A stretch of DNA of 53,427 nucleotides from Clostridiales bacterium (GCA_003523255.1 DPGH01000001.1:1-53427); one strand, 5' to 3'. Counted from the stretch's first letter, positions 33,701 through 43,342 are shown. Made by a program: numbers and translations. The notes: generated by a model not told the origin, from the letters alone.

Positions 33701-36700
33701 ACTTGCCGTTATATCGATTTCACCCTCGGTACCCGTTACGAACGCCGCGTAATCCTTTTCTTCCCCGTCGATTTTAAGTTGTATCGCGGATGAAGCGAAT
33801 ACGGTAACGGTAAACGTTTTTTCTACGGTTAAACTGCCCACCGTAATAGTCGCTTTAACAGTTTCGCTACCCTCCGCCGCGGTGCCGTCGTAAATCGCTT
33901 TACCGCCGTCAAACGTCAAAAACTCGCCGCCGGAAACTCTTTCGAGCGAGACGGAAAGCGCAGTGCCGAGCGAGTTCGCTTCGACTACGATTTCCGAAGG
34001 AACGCCGTAGTACACGACCGCGTCGTCCTTTCTCTCTCCGTCGATTTCGATTTCCGCCGCGGAGGCAAAAAATTCGTTTTTCATCGACGAAATAACGGGT
34101 ATGCCGAGCGAAGTATCCCACGCGCCGGTAAACGCGGCGAGAGCCGCGGAGTTTGCCGCAAAATAATTTTTAAGCAAAGTAAACCCGTCGAAACGGTGTG
34201 CGCCGTTTAAAAGCGTTTTATAGCAAGAACTTAAATTGCCCGCCGCCTTAACCGCAACGGAATTAAACAACTCGGCGTCCTCTTTGCCTACGGTAAAGTT
34301 GTTTACCGTGCTCAAAACGTTGTCGCTCGTATAGCCGTTGTAATTCGACTGATAAGAGAAAAATTTAACGACCGAAGAAACGAGGTATACGTTATCTACC
34401 GTAGAGTCTGTCAGCATGGTAGAAGTAGCCCTTGCGATAAGCGCGCCGTAAGCGTAATTATAACGATTCGCCGCAGGCGTTTTGATTTCTACCGAGGTCA
34501 TATCTACAACCACGTTTCTGAATACGGGCTTGCCGTAAGAGCGTTCTATAAGGCTGAGCCCCGACGACTGACCGTTGCAGTAGGTAAGATCGAACTTAAA
34601 GCCCGAAGGCATATCGTATTTAACGTAAATATTTTCAAACACTACCGAGCCGCTCACAACGCTTGCAAACGCGGCGTAACCCGCGTAGGTCGCCGTGTCG
34701 CGGTCTTTAACGCCCGCTTTATTCGCATAATAATCTTTAATAACGAAAGCCGCGTTTTTAATCGTCGCGCCGGTGATATAACCGAATAACCCCGATTGCT
34801 GTATGGAATATTCGATTTTGTGTCCGCCGCCGTCGAAAACGCCTGCAAACTGATCCATGTTAGCCTGCTCGCCGCCCGTCGAATTAGGCACGAAAGCGGG
34901 GTCGTAAATTATATCGTTATAAACGTAATAGTAACCCGTTTTCTGCACGCCGCCCTTGTTTGCCTGGAAGATTTTAAGGTCGTTTATTTCTGTTAAAACT
35001 TTAGTCGCGCTTTTAACGCCGAAAACGTACGCCACGGAATCGGTATAAAAAGTAACGCTCTCTTTTACGCCGTTTTCTCCGCTCACGGGGATAAAGTTTT
35101 GCGCTTCGTCGCCGCTTACGGTAAAGGTCTTTCCGTCTTGAGTTTTACCGCCGGTAAACGAGGGCAGGTTTTCAAACGCCTCGCTTAAGCCGTAAAATCT
35201 GCCGTTTTCCGCAGAGAACCAAAGTTCTTTTTCTATATTCATCGGGTCGGGTCTTAAAACGTTAAGGTTTATAAACCTGCTCGTTTCAAAAGTGCCGTCG
35301 GTGAAAACTATTTCTATTTTAGTTGCGCCCGCTTTGGGATTTGCCGTAATTTTTTTAACCGCGTCCGAATACGAAGCAAAATCTTCGTTTAACACCTTTA
35401 TTTCTTTTACGGTTACCCCCGTAGCGTTTACCGAGAAAGGCGCTTCCGTCTCGTAATCCACGCCGTCGAATTCGTTTACGGTATAGATATTTATTTCGTC
35501 GCCTTCCGTTACGGTTTCGCCGTTTACGGTAAATTCAAACGCTTTAAACACCGAAACGTTAAACCTGAATTCGGTCAAGACCACGCCGTAATAGGTACAG
35601 TTTACGGTAATTTCTCCCCTTGCCGCGGTTTGCGGCGCAGTTAGTGTACCCGTGCTTTTATCGAAAACGATGTTGCCGCCCGTCGCGTTTTTAACGTCCG
35701 AAAACACGAACGAAACGCCTTCGGTTATTTCTTCTCCGCCGTAAATAAGGTACGGAACGAAAACGAGGTTTTCGCCGCAATCCGCATAATACGTACCGCC
35801 GGTAACGCCCTCAACGCCGATTTTCGGCGAGATGCCGTCTTTCCAGTCCGCGGTAACGCTTACGGTTGCCGTTCTGTCTCCGACGGAACAGGTTATTTCC
35901 GCATTTCCTTTCGTTAAAGCGGTTATTCTACCGTTTTCCGCTTTGATAACGCTCGGGGCGGAACTCGACCAGACCGCGTCTGCTAAATTGCCGCAAAACA
36001 CGGTAACAAAGTCGCCGTCTTTAAACCCGAGGGTCAAGTCCACGGTCGTTTTGCTGAGTTCGGGCGCTGCCGAGGGAGTTACCCCTTTGAAAACGGGTAT
36101 GCCGTACTCCGAAACGTTCCAGACGGAGCCGAAAGCGGCGACAAATTTTTTGCCTGCGGAAGCCTCTTTCGCGGCGTCCTCTTTTAAGCAGGCGTAGTTA
36201 TCGTATTGCAACAAGTTTTTAACGTTGTAAATCACCGCGCCGTTTTCCGAAGTTTTGCCGTTTGCGCCGTAAAGTTTTACGGTTTCGTTCTCGCCGGAAG
36301 TCTGATATACCGGCGCGAAAGAAACTATCGCCGTATCGGTAAATATCTTATCCGCATAATTCCATGCTTCCGAGCCGAAAATGTTGTTGGATACGAGCGC
36401 GCCGAAATCTCCCGTAAGAGTTTTCACGTCCGCGTCAAAATCGATTATAACGTTTTTAAGTCTGTCGGAATAGTTGAGTTTGGAAATAAACCCGGATACG
36501 ATGCCGTCCTCGTAATTTTTTACGATTCTCGTAACGTTTACGTACAAATCGCTATACTCCGTACCTGCGTTGTCGCGGGTATACGTACCGAAAAGGCTTG
36601 CCTCTTTCTGCGCGCATTTTTCCGCCGAAGACAGGGTGCCTATAGTGCCGTCCGTTTTAACGTATTCGAGCGGACGATAATCTTCAATCGTTACGTCGTA

Positions 36701-38221
36701 AAAAGCAACGTTTTTAACCACCGCGCCCGCGTGCATAATGCCGAAAATGCCCGCGCCGCTTTTAACGTGCAGAGTTACCTTATGCCCGTTACCGTCAAAG
36801 ATACCCTTAAAACCCGCGTCCGCATAATTCGATGCGGCGGTATTTTTTACGCCTTTATATTCGCCCGTATTCGGGTGATAACCGCGGTGCTCGAAGGTTA
36901 CGGTTTCTTTTACCGTGATATCGTTTGCAAGGTAATAAAGCCCGTCTTTAAGGTCGGTTTCGTTTTGTATATCGAACGCAAGAAAATCCTGCGCGGTTTT
37001 AATTACTTTAGTGTAAGTTTCGAGCGTGATTTCGTACCCGCAAACCTCGTCGTAAACGGTAACGTTTACTTCGTTCATACGGCGCGGGTCGTCCACCTTA
37101 ATACCGAAAATTTTGTTATCCGTAACGGTAAGCGGTTTTTCGCCCTGATAAGCGTCTTTAAGCGTTACGTTTTTACCGAAAACGTCGTTAAGGTTATCGA
37201 TAACGCCGTCTACCATAGAAAACAGCGGAACGTTTTCTTCCGCGGTCGCCACGGGACGAGCCACGCTTATATCGAAAACCTTTTCAAATTCTCCGTCTGC
37301 GGTAATCATTTTTACGGCAAGTTTAGCACCGCCGTATTTTACCGCTTTTATTTCTTTGGTACTTTCGTTAAAACTTATCGCTTCTCCGCTGCCGTCCGCG
37401 GCAAGGTTATCTCTTATTTCGTAAACGAGAGTATCCGAAACGTCCGTTCCGTCGCTTAAAGCGGTAAAGTCCGACAAAACGTAACTTACGGGATAGGTTT
37501 TACCGGAAAACGCCTGCAAAGTGTAAAGACTTATGCCTGAAACCGCGCCGCCTTCTATAAGTATGGAGTTATCCGAGATAACGTTTACCGTAAAGTAAGC
37601 GACGAGTTCCGTAGATTCGATACCTCTCCAGGAAGCGGAGATTTTAACGGAGGCGGATTTTTTCTCGCCACCCGCGATAAACGTGCCGTTTTCTACTCTG
37701 CCGACGGCACCGTCCGAAACTTCGTAAGAAAATTCTCCGTCTTTGTAGTTTTTACCGTTAAACGATACGTACGCGCCGAAATCGAAACTCCCGTTTTTAA
37801 CTACGTTTATCGTTTCGCCGTTTGCGTAACCCCCTTCGAAACGAAGAACGGGCAATATTCCGTCGGTAACGACTTTAACGGTCAGTTCTGCTTCCGCGCC
37901 GTCGTATTCGGCTTTTATTTTCGTTTCGCCGGGGCGAACGCCGGTTACCACGCCGTCGTCGACTTTCGCCACCGTTTCGTCTGCCGAAGTCCATATTACG
38001 GTTTTACCGACTTTAAAGTCGTATTCTACGGTAACGGCGCGCTCCTCTCCGACGACTACCGTGAGCGATTCGCTCTCGAAAGAAATGCTCGCGGAGTTAT
38101 CGTTCGGCATTTCGCCTATGCTTTCGCCGCCGCAACCCGAACAGCCTGCGGTTATAAGTCCGAACGCCGTGAAAAGACACGCCGAAAAAACACATATTAA
38201 CGCTGTAATAAATTTTTTCAT
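30791..38221 (-). CDS. Giant modular surface lipoprotein (2,476 residues)
   Basis: A huge exported protein with a lipoprotein signal (LITAGCSG, Cys27). An N-terminal BIG2-like domain (about 45-120, with VIWTSADETVAKVDDG) is followed by four long modules. Each opens with a TKVIKTAQD-like line and a YYLANDI line, carries a beta-helix-like core F(D)GNGH...GLFG...IKN.AF (cores near residues 474, 1128, 1707 and 2210), and closes with a WD.S.GIP motif (near 700, 1370, 1935 and 2473). Ig-like domains sit between modules; three near 1390-1560 and 1950-2030 are close paralogues (IDGERKDDA, IDGEEKDYA, VDGEIKSEA). The core resembles GLUG-type or pectin-lyase-like helices. No catalytic site is seen; probably a glycan-binding or adhesive surface protein. 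Confidence 0.78.
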   Translation of the reverse strand: MKKFITALICVFSACLFTAFGLITAGCSGCGGESIGEMPNDNSASISFESESLTVVVGEERAVTVEYDFKVGKTVIWTSADETVAKVDDGVVTGVRPGETKIKAEYDGAEAELTVKVVTDGILPVLRFEGGYANGETINVVKNGSFDFGAYVSFNGKNYKDGEFSYEVSDGAVGRVENGTFIAGGEKKSASVKISASWRGIESTELVAYFTVNVISDNSILIEGGAVSGISLYTLQAFSGKTYPVSYVLSDFTALSDGTDVSDTLVYEIRDNLAADGSGEAISFNESTKEIKAVKYGGAKLAVKMITADGEFEKVFDISVARPVATAEENVPLFSMVDGVIDNLNDVFGKNVTLKDAYQGEKPLTVTDNKIFGIKVDDPRRMNEVNVTVYDEVCGYEITLETYTKVIKTAQDFLAFDIQNETDLKDGLYYLANDITVKETVTFEHRGYHPNTGEYKGVKNTAASNYADAGFKGIFDGNGHKVTLHVKSGAGIFGIMHAGAVVKNVAFYDVTIEDYRPLEYVKTDGTIGTLSSAEKCAQKEASLFGTYTRDNAGTEYSDLYVNVTRIVKNYEDGIVSGFISKLNYSDRLKNVIIDFDADVKTLTGDFGALVSNNIFGSEAWNYADKIFTDTAIVSFAPVYQTSGENETVKLYGANGKTSENGAVIYNVKNLLQYDNYACLKEDAAKEASAGKKFVAAFGSVWNVSEYGIPVFKGVTPSAAPELSKTTVDLTLGFKDGDFVTVFCGNLADAVWSSSAPSVIKAENGRITALTKGNAEITCSVGDRTATVSVTADWKDGISPKIGVEGVTGGTYYADCGENLVFVPYLIYGGEEITEGVSFVFSDVKNATGGNIVFDKSTGTLTAPQTAARGEITVNCTYYGVVLTEFRFNVSVFKAFEFTVNGETVTEGDEINIYTVNEFDGVDYETEAPFSVNATGVTVKEIKVLNEDFASYSDAVKKITANPKAGATKIEIVFTDGTFETSRFINLNVLRPDPMNIEKELWFSAENGRFYGLSEAFENLPSFTGGKTQDGKTFTVSGDEAQNFIPVSGENGVKESVTFYTDSVAYVFGVKSATKVLTEINDLKIFQANKGGVQKTGYYYVYNDIIYDPAFVPNSTGGEQANMDQFAGVFDGGGHKIEYSIQQSGLFGYITGATIKNAAFVIKDYYANKAGVKDRDTATYAGYAAFASVVSGSVVFENIYVKYDMPSGFKFDLTYCNGQSSGLSLIERSYGKPVFRNVVVDMTSVEIKTPAANRYNYAYGALIARATSTMLTDSTVDNVYLVSSVVKFFSYQSNYNGYTSDNVLSTVNNFTVGKEDAELFNSVAVKAAGNLSSCYKTLLNGAHRFDGFTLLKNYFAANSAALAAFTGAWDTSLGIPVISSMKNEFFASAAEIEIDGERKDDAVVYYGVPSEIVVEANSLGTALSVSLERVSGGEFLTFDGGKAIYDGTAAEGSETVKATITVGSLTVEKTFTVTVFASSAIQLKIDGEEKDYAAFVTGTEGEIDITASFLGKNLSLTLTKYDGDDLLTFNGGKAVYNGANVIGTERVKVLIELNGKNVEKIVTVTVLPQVLEENAVLSKATGKLTLLPSVFEDRTILKITSENETLFENGVWSDIETAVITIDNHKTLTPTKLVVTAYLSDGSVYRFNLVVYDMVIETAADFSSLDGKVLSGYYVVAKDIALDTSAFNGFEKTPVLGEEKDGVKCGFILDGNGHTIEVPVSANALFDAYGVGSYGTGTAGKGNATIRNVAFIFKTKLADNSVGTVLSGTAPGAYGQQTNIENVYVRYETAVYASGAAKGSSTFGEGVGNGFYTNMKNVVIDDAFGAFPSAKTNYGVLFNNDFRNNSADTRPAADADGRLYRKDLNDYVNVLIISRSPLSYNGSDKMNFATNDTVGYDASAVATKNLYRTSVYRADTVDGIKAVINEKSLLGEFSSSVWDTDTFGMPVFKTDKGFAASKAQASVDGEIKSEAAFVQSEGGSVNVAIDIAGVKVTAVTVAHLSGDNLVTINGGTVSYAAGGEVGVETLSVTATFNGASVSATVKVTVNYLAKEGEIMLSTADIATEGKKIYLPKSLDGLDIVKITDVSGGDVYFENGTYNYDVMPKNAGTTVNYVYGEKYENEISTYNTKKAYERTLIVTLAGGEKYSVAFAAYTKVISTAEDLKSLASTRDASLGERNVYGYYVVANDIAYDETVVNTIASMTDKQTRFSGVFDGNGYTISYKAGQSGLFGYLGEGAVIKNAAFDVKAFARPKDIGGLSALACSVEGGATIETVVVRFPTVEANVSLNSWGQSTGLGLFQSVNVFDLKLKNVIADMSGVTLVTADETAVGSYGRVGVKNAYGVITAHKQSYVKPENVNGLYVISSDGYIGYEANRLKSSGSQIEGYSDYQVLDEAFCLLFAAEDAELYEAAEITDPQGTPAPVWAAKSATAGTAGKTLLSGAHRFETTDGLKSYFADNADKLEPFGKIFDVSTGMPAL

Positions 38222-38237
38222 TATTCTCTCCCTTATG

Positions 38238-40220
38238 TTAATCTACGTCTAAGTCAGCCCATACGGACGAAATTCTGCCGGCGCTTTGGTCTACCACGTA
38301 ACCCGAGAACAAATCGGGTTTAGACTTAAAGCGTTTTACCGTTTCTACGAAACGCGGACCCGCCTCCTCTTTCGAGTAGCATAAAAGCAGACAGTACCCC
38401 GGGAAAACGAATTCTTTATCGATATGAGTTTCGATAAGTTCGTACGCCTCGGGATTGTTTTTGTAGTTTAACTGTCTGTTAATCTCGCGCGCTTCGTCAA
38501 GTAAATCGAGCCACCTGTTTAAAACGGGCAAAGGCCAGCAGTCGGAGCGGTTGACGGTTACTAAGAATGAAAAACTATCCAGCGTTCCCAATTTTTCATA
38601 CATTGAGGTTGTGTAAATGCGTTCCTCTAAAAAGAGTTGGCGCATAACGTCGCTCGCCGCCCCGAACATAGCCTTAAACCAGTTTTCCGTAAGTTCGTCC
38701 GAATCGAGCGAACTGTTCCAGGAAAGTTTGGATTCCAGGTATACGTTAAGCCCCTGAAAAGCCGTTACGTCTTTCGCGTTGAACGTGGCTTGATTTTGGA
38801 AGATTAACGGCTTTCCGGAAGCGTAAAAATTATACCCTTCCGCATTGAAATGTCTATACGTATCGAACATCGACGGATAAAACGAAAAGTTTATCTGATA
38901 TAACCATAAAAAGGTTGCCGGCGCGATGTCGAACCAGGCGAGAACGTTTTCTCTCTGAGTCGCGTTCGCCTCGTCGTATATGCTCTTGAAGTAGTTTATA
39001 TTGTTTGCGGCAAGGTAAGCTCCCACGTCGTCCCTTAACGCGCAATCTCTGTGAGCCGGCTCGTACTTACCTTCGGCGTTTTTAACGGTAGGCGCGTTTA
39101 CGAAGGAACCGTAAGCGAAAAACATAAGATAAAAATTTTCACGCTTATAGGGTTCGTTTTCGGGTAAATCCCACCATTCGTTTACCGCCGCCATAACGTC
39201 GTTGCAAAACTTTATTACCGCGCCGGAATCCTGCGTATATTTTTCTTTTGCCGCGCGGCAAGCGGAACATCCGCAGGTACCCGAATTGTCCTCCATAGAT
39301 ATGGTAAACAGTTTGTAATTAGGATATTGTTCTCTCGGATAATCGATTAAAGAACGTTCCAAAACGTACGCGCCGCGCTCTACCATACGCTCGTAAGAGT
39401 CGTCGTCGCCGTGCGCGGTATAGCAAAGTTGCTCGCCGTTGTCCGAATACCACTCTTTTTCGCCGTTGACGAAAATTTCGCTCGTATTGTGAAACGTCGT
39501 TCTCGAAGCGCCGCGTTCAACGTCGCCTACGGGCATTATATACGCCTCGGACGGCGCGCGGAATCTGTAACCGTAGTCGGAATTCATCGACACGTAACCC
39601 CAGAAAGTAGATCTTACTTCCATATCCGGCACGTCTGTAACGTCAAAATTTTTAAGTTTGAGTTCCGTTACGCCTTCGTCAATCGTCCAGGTGTCGCCGT
39701 GGTAGTATTCGTAATTGAGGGTAAGGCTTAAAAAGTCGTATACGGCGTAAAGATTGCCCTGATCGCCGCCGCCGAACATATAAATCGTTTTGCCGAGAGT
39801 AACTATTCTCGCGCCCTGCGATTTAAGCTCGCTTGCGGGGGCGGTAAGCCCCGACGACTCGAACATTTTGGTATAACCTATGGAAATGTACTTTTTGCTT
39901 GCGTCGTGAGTAAAACCTTCGCCCTCTTCGTATATAAGGTTAAGCGTTAAACCCGTTGCCTGTTTAAAGAAAGTTATAAGTTCCGTCGCGCCCTTTTTGG
40001 CGTATTTGGTAACCCTGTCGGCGGCAGGTATCACTATAGAGTAATCGGTCGCGCCGTCTTTTACGATGTAATCTTCGGTATCGGTCGCGGTAAATACGTG
40101 CGTTCCATCGAACGAAACTTTAGTTACGCCGTCGTTTGTTGTTTCTTCTCCGCACCCGCCGAGAACGGATAAGCAAAGCGTAAGCGCGCAGATTATCGAT
40201 ATTAAACGTTTTTTCATCAT
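38238..40220 (-). CDS. DUF4838 domain lipoprotein
   Basis: A 660-residue lipoprotein (lipobox SVLGGC, Cys23). The N-terminal part (about 50-165) resembles the alpha/beta domain found before the barrel of alpha-glucuronidases and GH20-like enzymes (ATELITFFKQATGLTL, GNLYAVYDFL). The middle and C-terminal parts fit DUF4838, with a GTCGCSACRA cysteine cluster and NFSFYPSMFDTYRHF. Such proteins are suspected carbohydrate-active enzymes. An AAGGAG site lies before an ATGATG pair, so I start at 40220; an earlier ATG (40241) overlaps the preceding gene. It sits between two large surface protein genes. Activity not demonstrated by sequence. Confidence 0.85.
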   Translation of the reverse strand: MMKKRLISIICALTLCLSVLGGCGEETTNDGVTKVSFDGTHVFTATDTEDYIVKDGATDYSIVIPAADRVTKYAKKGATELITFFKQATGLTLNLIYEEGEGFTHDASKKYISIGYTKMFESSGLTAPASELKSQGARIVTLGKTIYMFGGGDQGNLYAVYDFLSLTLNYEYYHGDTWTIDEGVTELKLKNFDVTDVPDMEVRSTFWGYVSMNSDYGYRFRAPSEAYIMPVGDVERGASRTTFHNTSEIFVNGEKEWYSDNGEQLCYTAHGDDDSYERMVERGAYVLERSLIDYPREQYPNYKLFTISMEDNSGTCGCSACRAAKEKYTQDSGAVIKFCNDVMAAVNEWWDLPENEPYKRENFYLMFFAYGSFVNAPTVKNAEGKYEPAHRDCALRDDVGAYLAANNINYFKSIYDEANATQRENVLAWFDIAPATFLWLYQINFSFYPSMFDTYRHFNAEGYNFYASGKPLIFQNQATFNAKDVTAFQGLNVYLESKLSWNSSLDSDELTENWFKAMFGAASDVMRQLFLEERIYTTSMYEKLGTLDSFSFLVTVNRSDCWPLPVLNRWLDLLDEAREINRQLNYKNNPEAYELIETHIDKEFVFPGYCLLLCYSKEEAGPRFVETVKRFKSKPDLFSGYVVDQSAGRISSVWADLDVD

Positions 40221-40230
40221 TTCAATCTCC

Positions 40231-43200
40231 TTATTCCGCAAGAACGTTATAATAAGCGGTGGAATAGTTGCCGTCGGCGTCCTGACAGAACACCATGACT
40301 TTGTAATATCCCGCCTTATCGAAGCGGAACTCTTCTTCTACGCCCCAGGCAATAACGTTATCCTTTGCGTCAAGCACTATGACTTTTACGGTAAGTTCTT
40401 CAAGAGAAGAATAGTTGTCTTTAACCGTAAACGATTTTATCTTGTGCGTGCCGCCCTTTCTGAGTTTGACGAGCGAATTTTCGTTCACGCCGTCGAACGT
40501 TATTTCGGGTGCGACGTTGTCGAACGCAGTTATCATATATCTGTTGTTTACGAATCTTCCGTTAATCGAACCGGAGTAACCCGTATATTCGAAAGTCGCG
40601 GTATACGTGCCTATTTCCGCAAGTTTGAAACTCACGCCGCCGTTTGCGTAAACCTTATTGATAAATTCGCCGTTTACGTCCTCCGCAACGTCGCCGCTCG
40701 GCAGTTTTACGGTTATTTTAAGCGCGCGCTCGCTCATAGGATAAAGCGCGTTGCTTACGGTAAATTTCGGCATAACGTACGTACTGCCGACGTAAGTCGT
40801 CGTAACGGGTTTTTGATAAATGAGCGTTATGGCGGTTTCTCTCATTCTTCCGCTGAACGCCTGACCGCATACTTTTTTAATCTTTATAACGTCGCCGTCA
40901 GCGGTCGTCGGAATTTTAAAACCGAACTCTGCAAACTCCGAGCCCGTCGCCGGTAATTTAACCGAAACACCCTCGCCCGTGGTAAGCGTGTTCGCGTTTA
41001 TCGCAACCGAATGTACTCCGTAAAACGCGCCGTTACGGGTTGCGGAATAATAAACCGTGCCGCTTAAAGACGAGATTTTTACGTTTACAGAAGAAGACGT
41101 TTCTCTTTTATAACTCAAAACGTAACCGCCTTTGCCGCCGAGCGCGTTAACGCAAATCGAGATTTCGTCGTAAGAGACCCCTGCGGGAATTTCAAAATCG
41201 ACGGAAAACGCGTTAAACGCAAAAGGAGTAATATAGTTAAGCGTGGCGCCGCCGGACGTGAAAGCATAGTTTATTGAAGTGTTTTCCGAAGCGTAAGATT
41301 CGTAACCGTAAAAATATTCTCCGTAACGTTTGGTTCCCTCAAAATCGAGGTCGTAAATCGCGCGTTCTTTATCGAGGTAATACGCGCCGTTATATCCGAA
41401 ACGGAAACGAACGCTTTCGTTTGCGGTTACTTTATAGGCATACGGATTAGCAACTTTTACGAATTCGCCGCCGTCCGAAGACGCCTCTACCGAACAAGCG
41501 TGAGAAACGAACCCTTTCTCCGTCGCGACGTACGCGCTGTAATCTCCGAGGTCGTAAGTTGCGTTTTTAATAAACGCGGAAGGAAGTTCGGGCTCCCCGT
41601 CAAAGGTAACCTTACCCTCGTCTTTGGCGTTTACCTTATACGAATACGTTTCCGTGTAAACGTTATCGGTAAAGTTAAAAATTATTTCGTATTCGCCGAC
41701 GTATTCCGGCACGAACCTATACGCGCCGCCGCTAAGCGAATCGGTTATGTTTATAATGCCGCCGGCGGGTTCTTTAGCCGTAACCTCGGTACGCACCGCT
41801 TTATTGATGCCCGTTACCGATACCGCGGGTATTTCGCACTCTTCGCCCGCAGTCAACGCCTCCAAAGCAACTTTTTCGTAATTAAACGCGTTGCCGCGCG
41901 TAACGCCCATAACGAGCGTCGCCGTGCCGGAGTTGCCGAACAAATCTTTTGCCGTGTACACCGCCGTGTACTGACCGGGTTTATCCGGCGTGAAAATTCC
42001 GTCCGTAACTTTCGCTTCGGAAACGTTTTCCGTGCCGTAGTTATAATAAACGCGCACGGAGCAATCGCCAGCATAGTTTACGTCGGTAACTTTTACGGAA
42101 GGCAGAACGTAACTTCTCCCTACGGAAAGATAAACTCCGTTTTCGTCGGTAAGTTCCGCGTCGACTTTAACGGTCGGCGAAACGTCGTCTTTAACGGCGA
42201 CGTTTTTAAGAGCCTCGCCCTTTAAGCCGAGAATTTCCGCTATACATATATCGATGCTTGCGGAACTGTAATTTTTGCATTCTATAACGACGTACGCCTC
42301 GCCCGTGGTAAAGCCTTTAAACGTGTTTTCGCCGTATATCGCCTGCGACTTTACGTTGGTAATAAAGCGAGCGGCTTTCGCGCCTTCTCTCACCTCGCCG
42401 TTTACGACGTTATAGTAAAAACTTATTCCGCCGTCTCTGATTATACCGTTTAGGTTGCCGTAACAATATTTACCCCAGGTATACGACGCCGAATATCTCG
42501 TTATATGGCGAAGAGTTCCCGATATGCCGTTATAAGTAAAATCTTTTCTCGAAGTGGTATCGTCAAGCGCGGTAAGGTCCTGACAGCCTGCGCCCGCGCT
42601 CATGTAAACGCCCGAAGTTTTATCCTTCCACGAGGTAAATTCGAGATAATTCGCGTCGTCGTAATAATCTACGAGTTTTACGGTAAACGTGGTTGCCGCA
42701 GGGGCTAATGACGGGTCTTGCTGAATAATTGGATACGCCCTTATAACGTTTATAAGGTTGCCGTTTTCTTCGGCGAGTTCGTTTACGTTCACGGGGATTT
42801 TGAACGAAAAAGTATCTCCGTCCGCAAGAGAAACGAGTATTCCCGCGTCGGAAACGTTTTCGAACATCGCGTCGCCTTCCGCGCCCGTTTTATAGGCGGC
42901 TTCGGTACGACTCGAAGATATTACCCACGAACCGGTGTGAACTTTAAAAGTTTTTTCGGCAGAATAGGTTTTGCCGCCGCTTTCCGCGCGGTAAATCGCT
43001 TTGTATTCGCCCACTTCGGTAAGCGAGAAAACGGAACCCGTTCTCGCCGTGCCGTTCGGGAAGACGAGAACGCCGTTTTTACCCGTAAGCACCCCGTCGT
43101 TTTCGGTGCGGATATCTACCGTTTCGGGCAACGTAAACCTCGCGTTTAAAGAGTACTCTTCGAGAATCTTTTCCGAAATTATTTCGTTTGCATAAGCGGG

Positions 43201-43308
43201 TTTTACTCCGCCGAAAACCGCAGCCGCCGCTGCCGCAAAAAGCAAAAGCGTTAATATTGCAAGCGCGACGCGCCTTTTACCTTGTAAACCGATTTTTTTA
43301 CTGTTCAT
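40231..43308 (-). CDS. Large secreted Ig-like/beta-sandwich protein (1,025 residues)
   Basis: A cleavable signal peptide is likely (hydrophobic 13-34, cleavage after PAYA). The rest is a chain of beta-sandwich-like domains. Several have the pattern PTVKV...SYVLPSVKVTD...PGQYTAVYTAKDLFGN, typical of Ig-like or PKD-like surface repeats; two carbohydrate-binding-module-like regions lie near residues 140-360 and 640-830. The end (about 920-1025) is another such domain, FDNVAPEITFDG...AGYYKVMVFCQDADGNYS. No anchor and no catalytic motif are seen. GGAG precedes the ATG. It follows the two ABC permease genes and precedes the DUF4838 lipoprotein gene, all closely spaced. A glycan-binding role is inferred from context. 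Confidence 0.72.
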   Translation of the reverse strand: MNSKKIGLQGKRRVALAILTLLLFAAAAAAVFGGVKPAYANEIISEKILEEYSLNARFTLPETVDIRTENDGVLTGKNGVLVFPNGTARTGSVFSLTEVGEYKAIYRAESGGKTYSAEKTFKVHTGSWVISSSRTEAAYKTGAEGDAMFENVSDAGILVSLADGDTFSFKIPVNVNELAEENGNLINVIRAYPIIQQDPSLAPAATTFTVKLVDYYDDANYLEFTSWKDKTSGVYMSAGAGCQDLTALDDTTSRKDFTYNGISGTLRHITRYSASYTWGKYCYGNLNGIIRDGGISFYYNVVNGEVREGAKAARFITNVKSQAIYGENTFKGFTTGEAYVVIECKNYSSASIDICIAEILGLKGEALKNVAVKDDVSPTVKVDAELTDENGVYLSVGRSYVLPSVKVTDVNYAGDCSVRVYYNYGTENVSEAKVTDGIFTPDKPGQYTAVYTAKDLFGNSGTATLVMGVTRGNAFNYEKVALEALTAGEECEIPAVSVTGINKAVRTEVTAKEPAGGIINITDSLSGGAYRFVPEYVGEYEIIFNFTDNVYTETYSYKVNAKDEGKVTFDGEPELPSAFIKNATYDLGDYSAYVATEKGFVSHACSVEASSDGGEFVKVANPYAYKVTANESVRFRFGYNGAYYLDKERAIYDLDFEGTKRYGEYFYGYESYASENTSINYAFTSGGATLNYITPFAFNAFSVDFEIPAGVSYDEISICVNALGGKGGYVLSYKRETSSSVNVKISSLSGTVYYSATRNGAFYGVHSVAINANTLTTGEGVSVKLPATGSEFAEFGFKIPTTADGDVIKIKKVCGQAFSGRMRETAITLIYQKPVTTTYVGSTYVMPKFTVSNALYPMSERALKITVKLPSGDVAEDVNGEFINKVYANGGVSFKLAEIGTYTATFEYTGYSGSINGRFVNNRYMITAFDNVAPEITFDGVNENSLVKLRKGGTHKIKSFTVKDNYSSLEELTVKVIVLDAKDNVIAWGVEEEFRFDKAGYYKVMVFCQDADGNYSTAYYNVLAE

Positions 43309-43342
43309 TATTTTCTCCGAATAATTTTATTATAGGGCGGGC

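Noticed and set aside
36206..37459. A 417-codon open frame on the plus strand
   Set aside because: It lies fully antisense to the giant lipoprotein, has no ribosome binding site or motif, and is rich in Arg, Phe, Val and Tyr, as expected for the shadow of this coding sequence.
29030..43308. Sortase LPXTG anchors on the surface proteins
   Set aside because: No LPXTG-like motif is found at any C-terminus. Two proteins are lipoproteins, one has a Cys-type tail, and one has no visible anchor.
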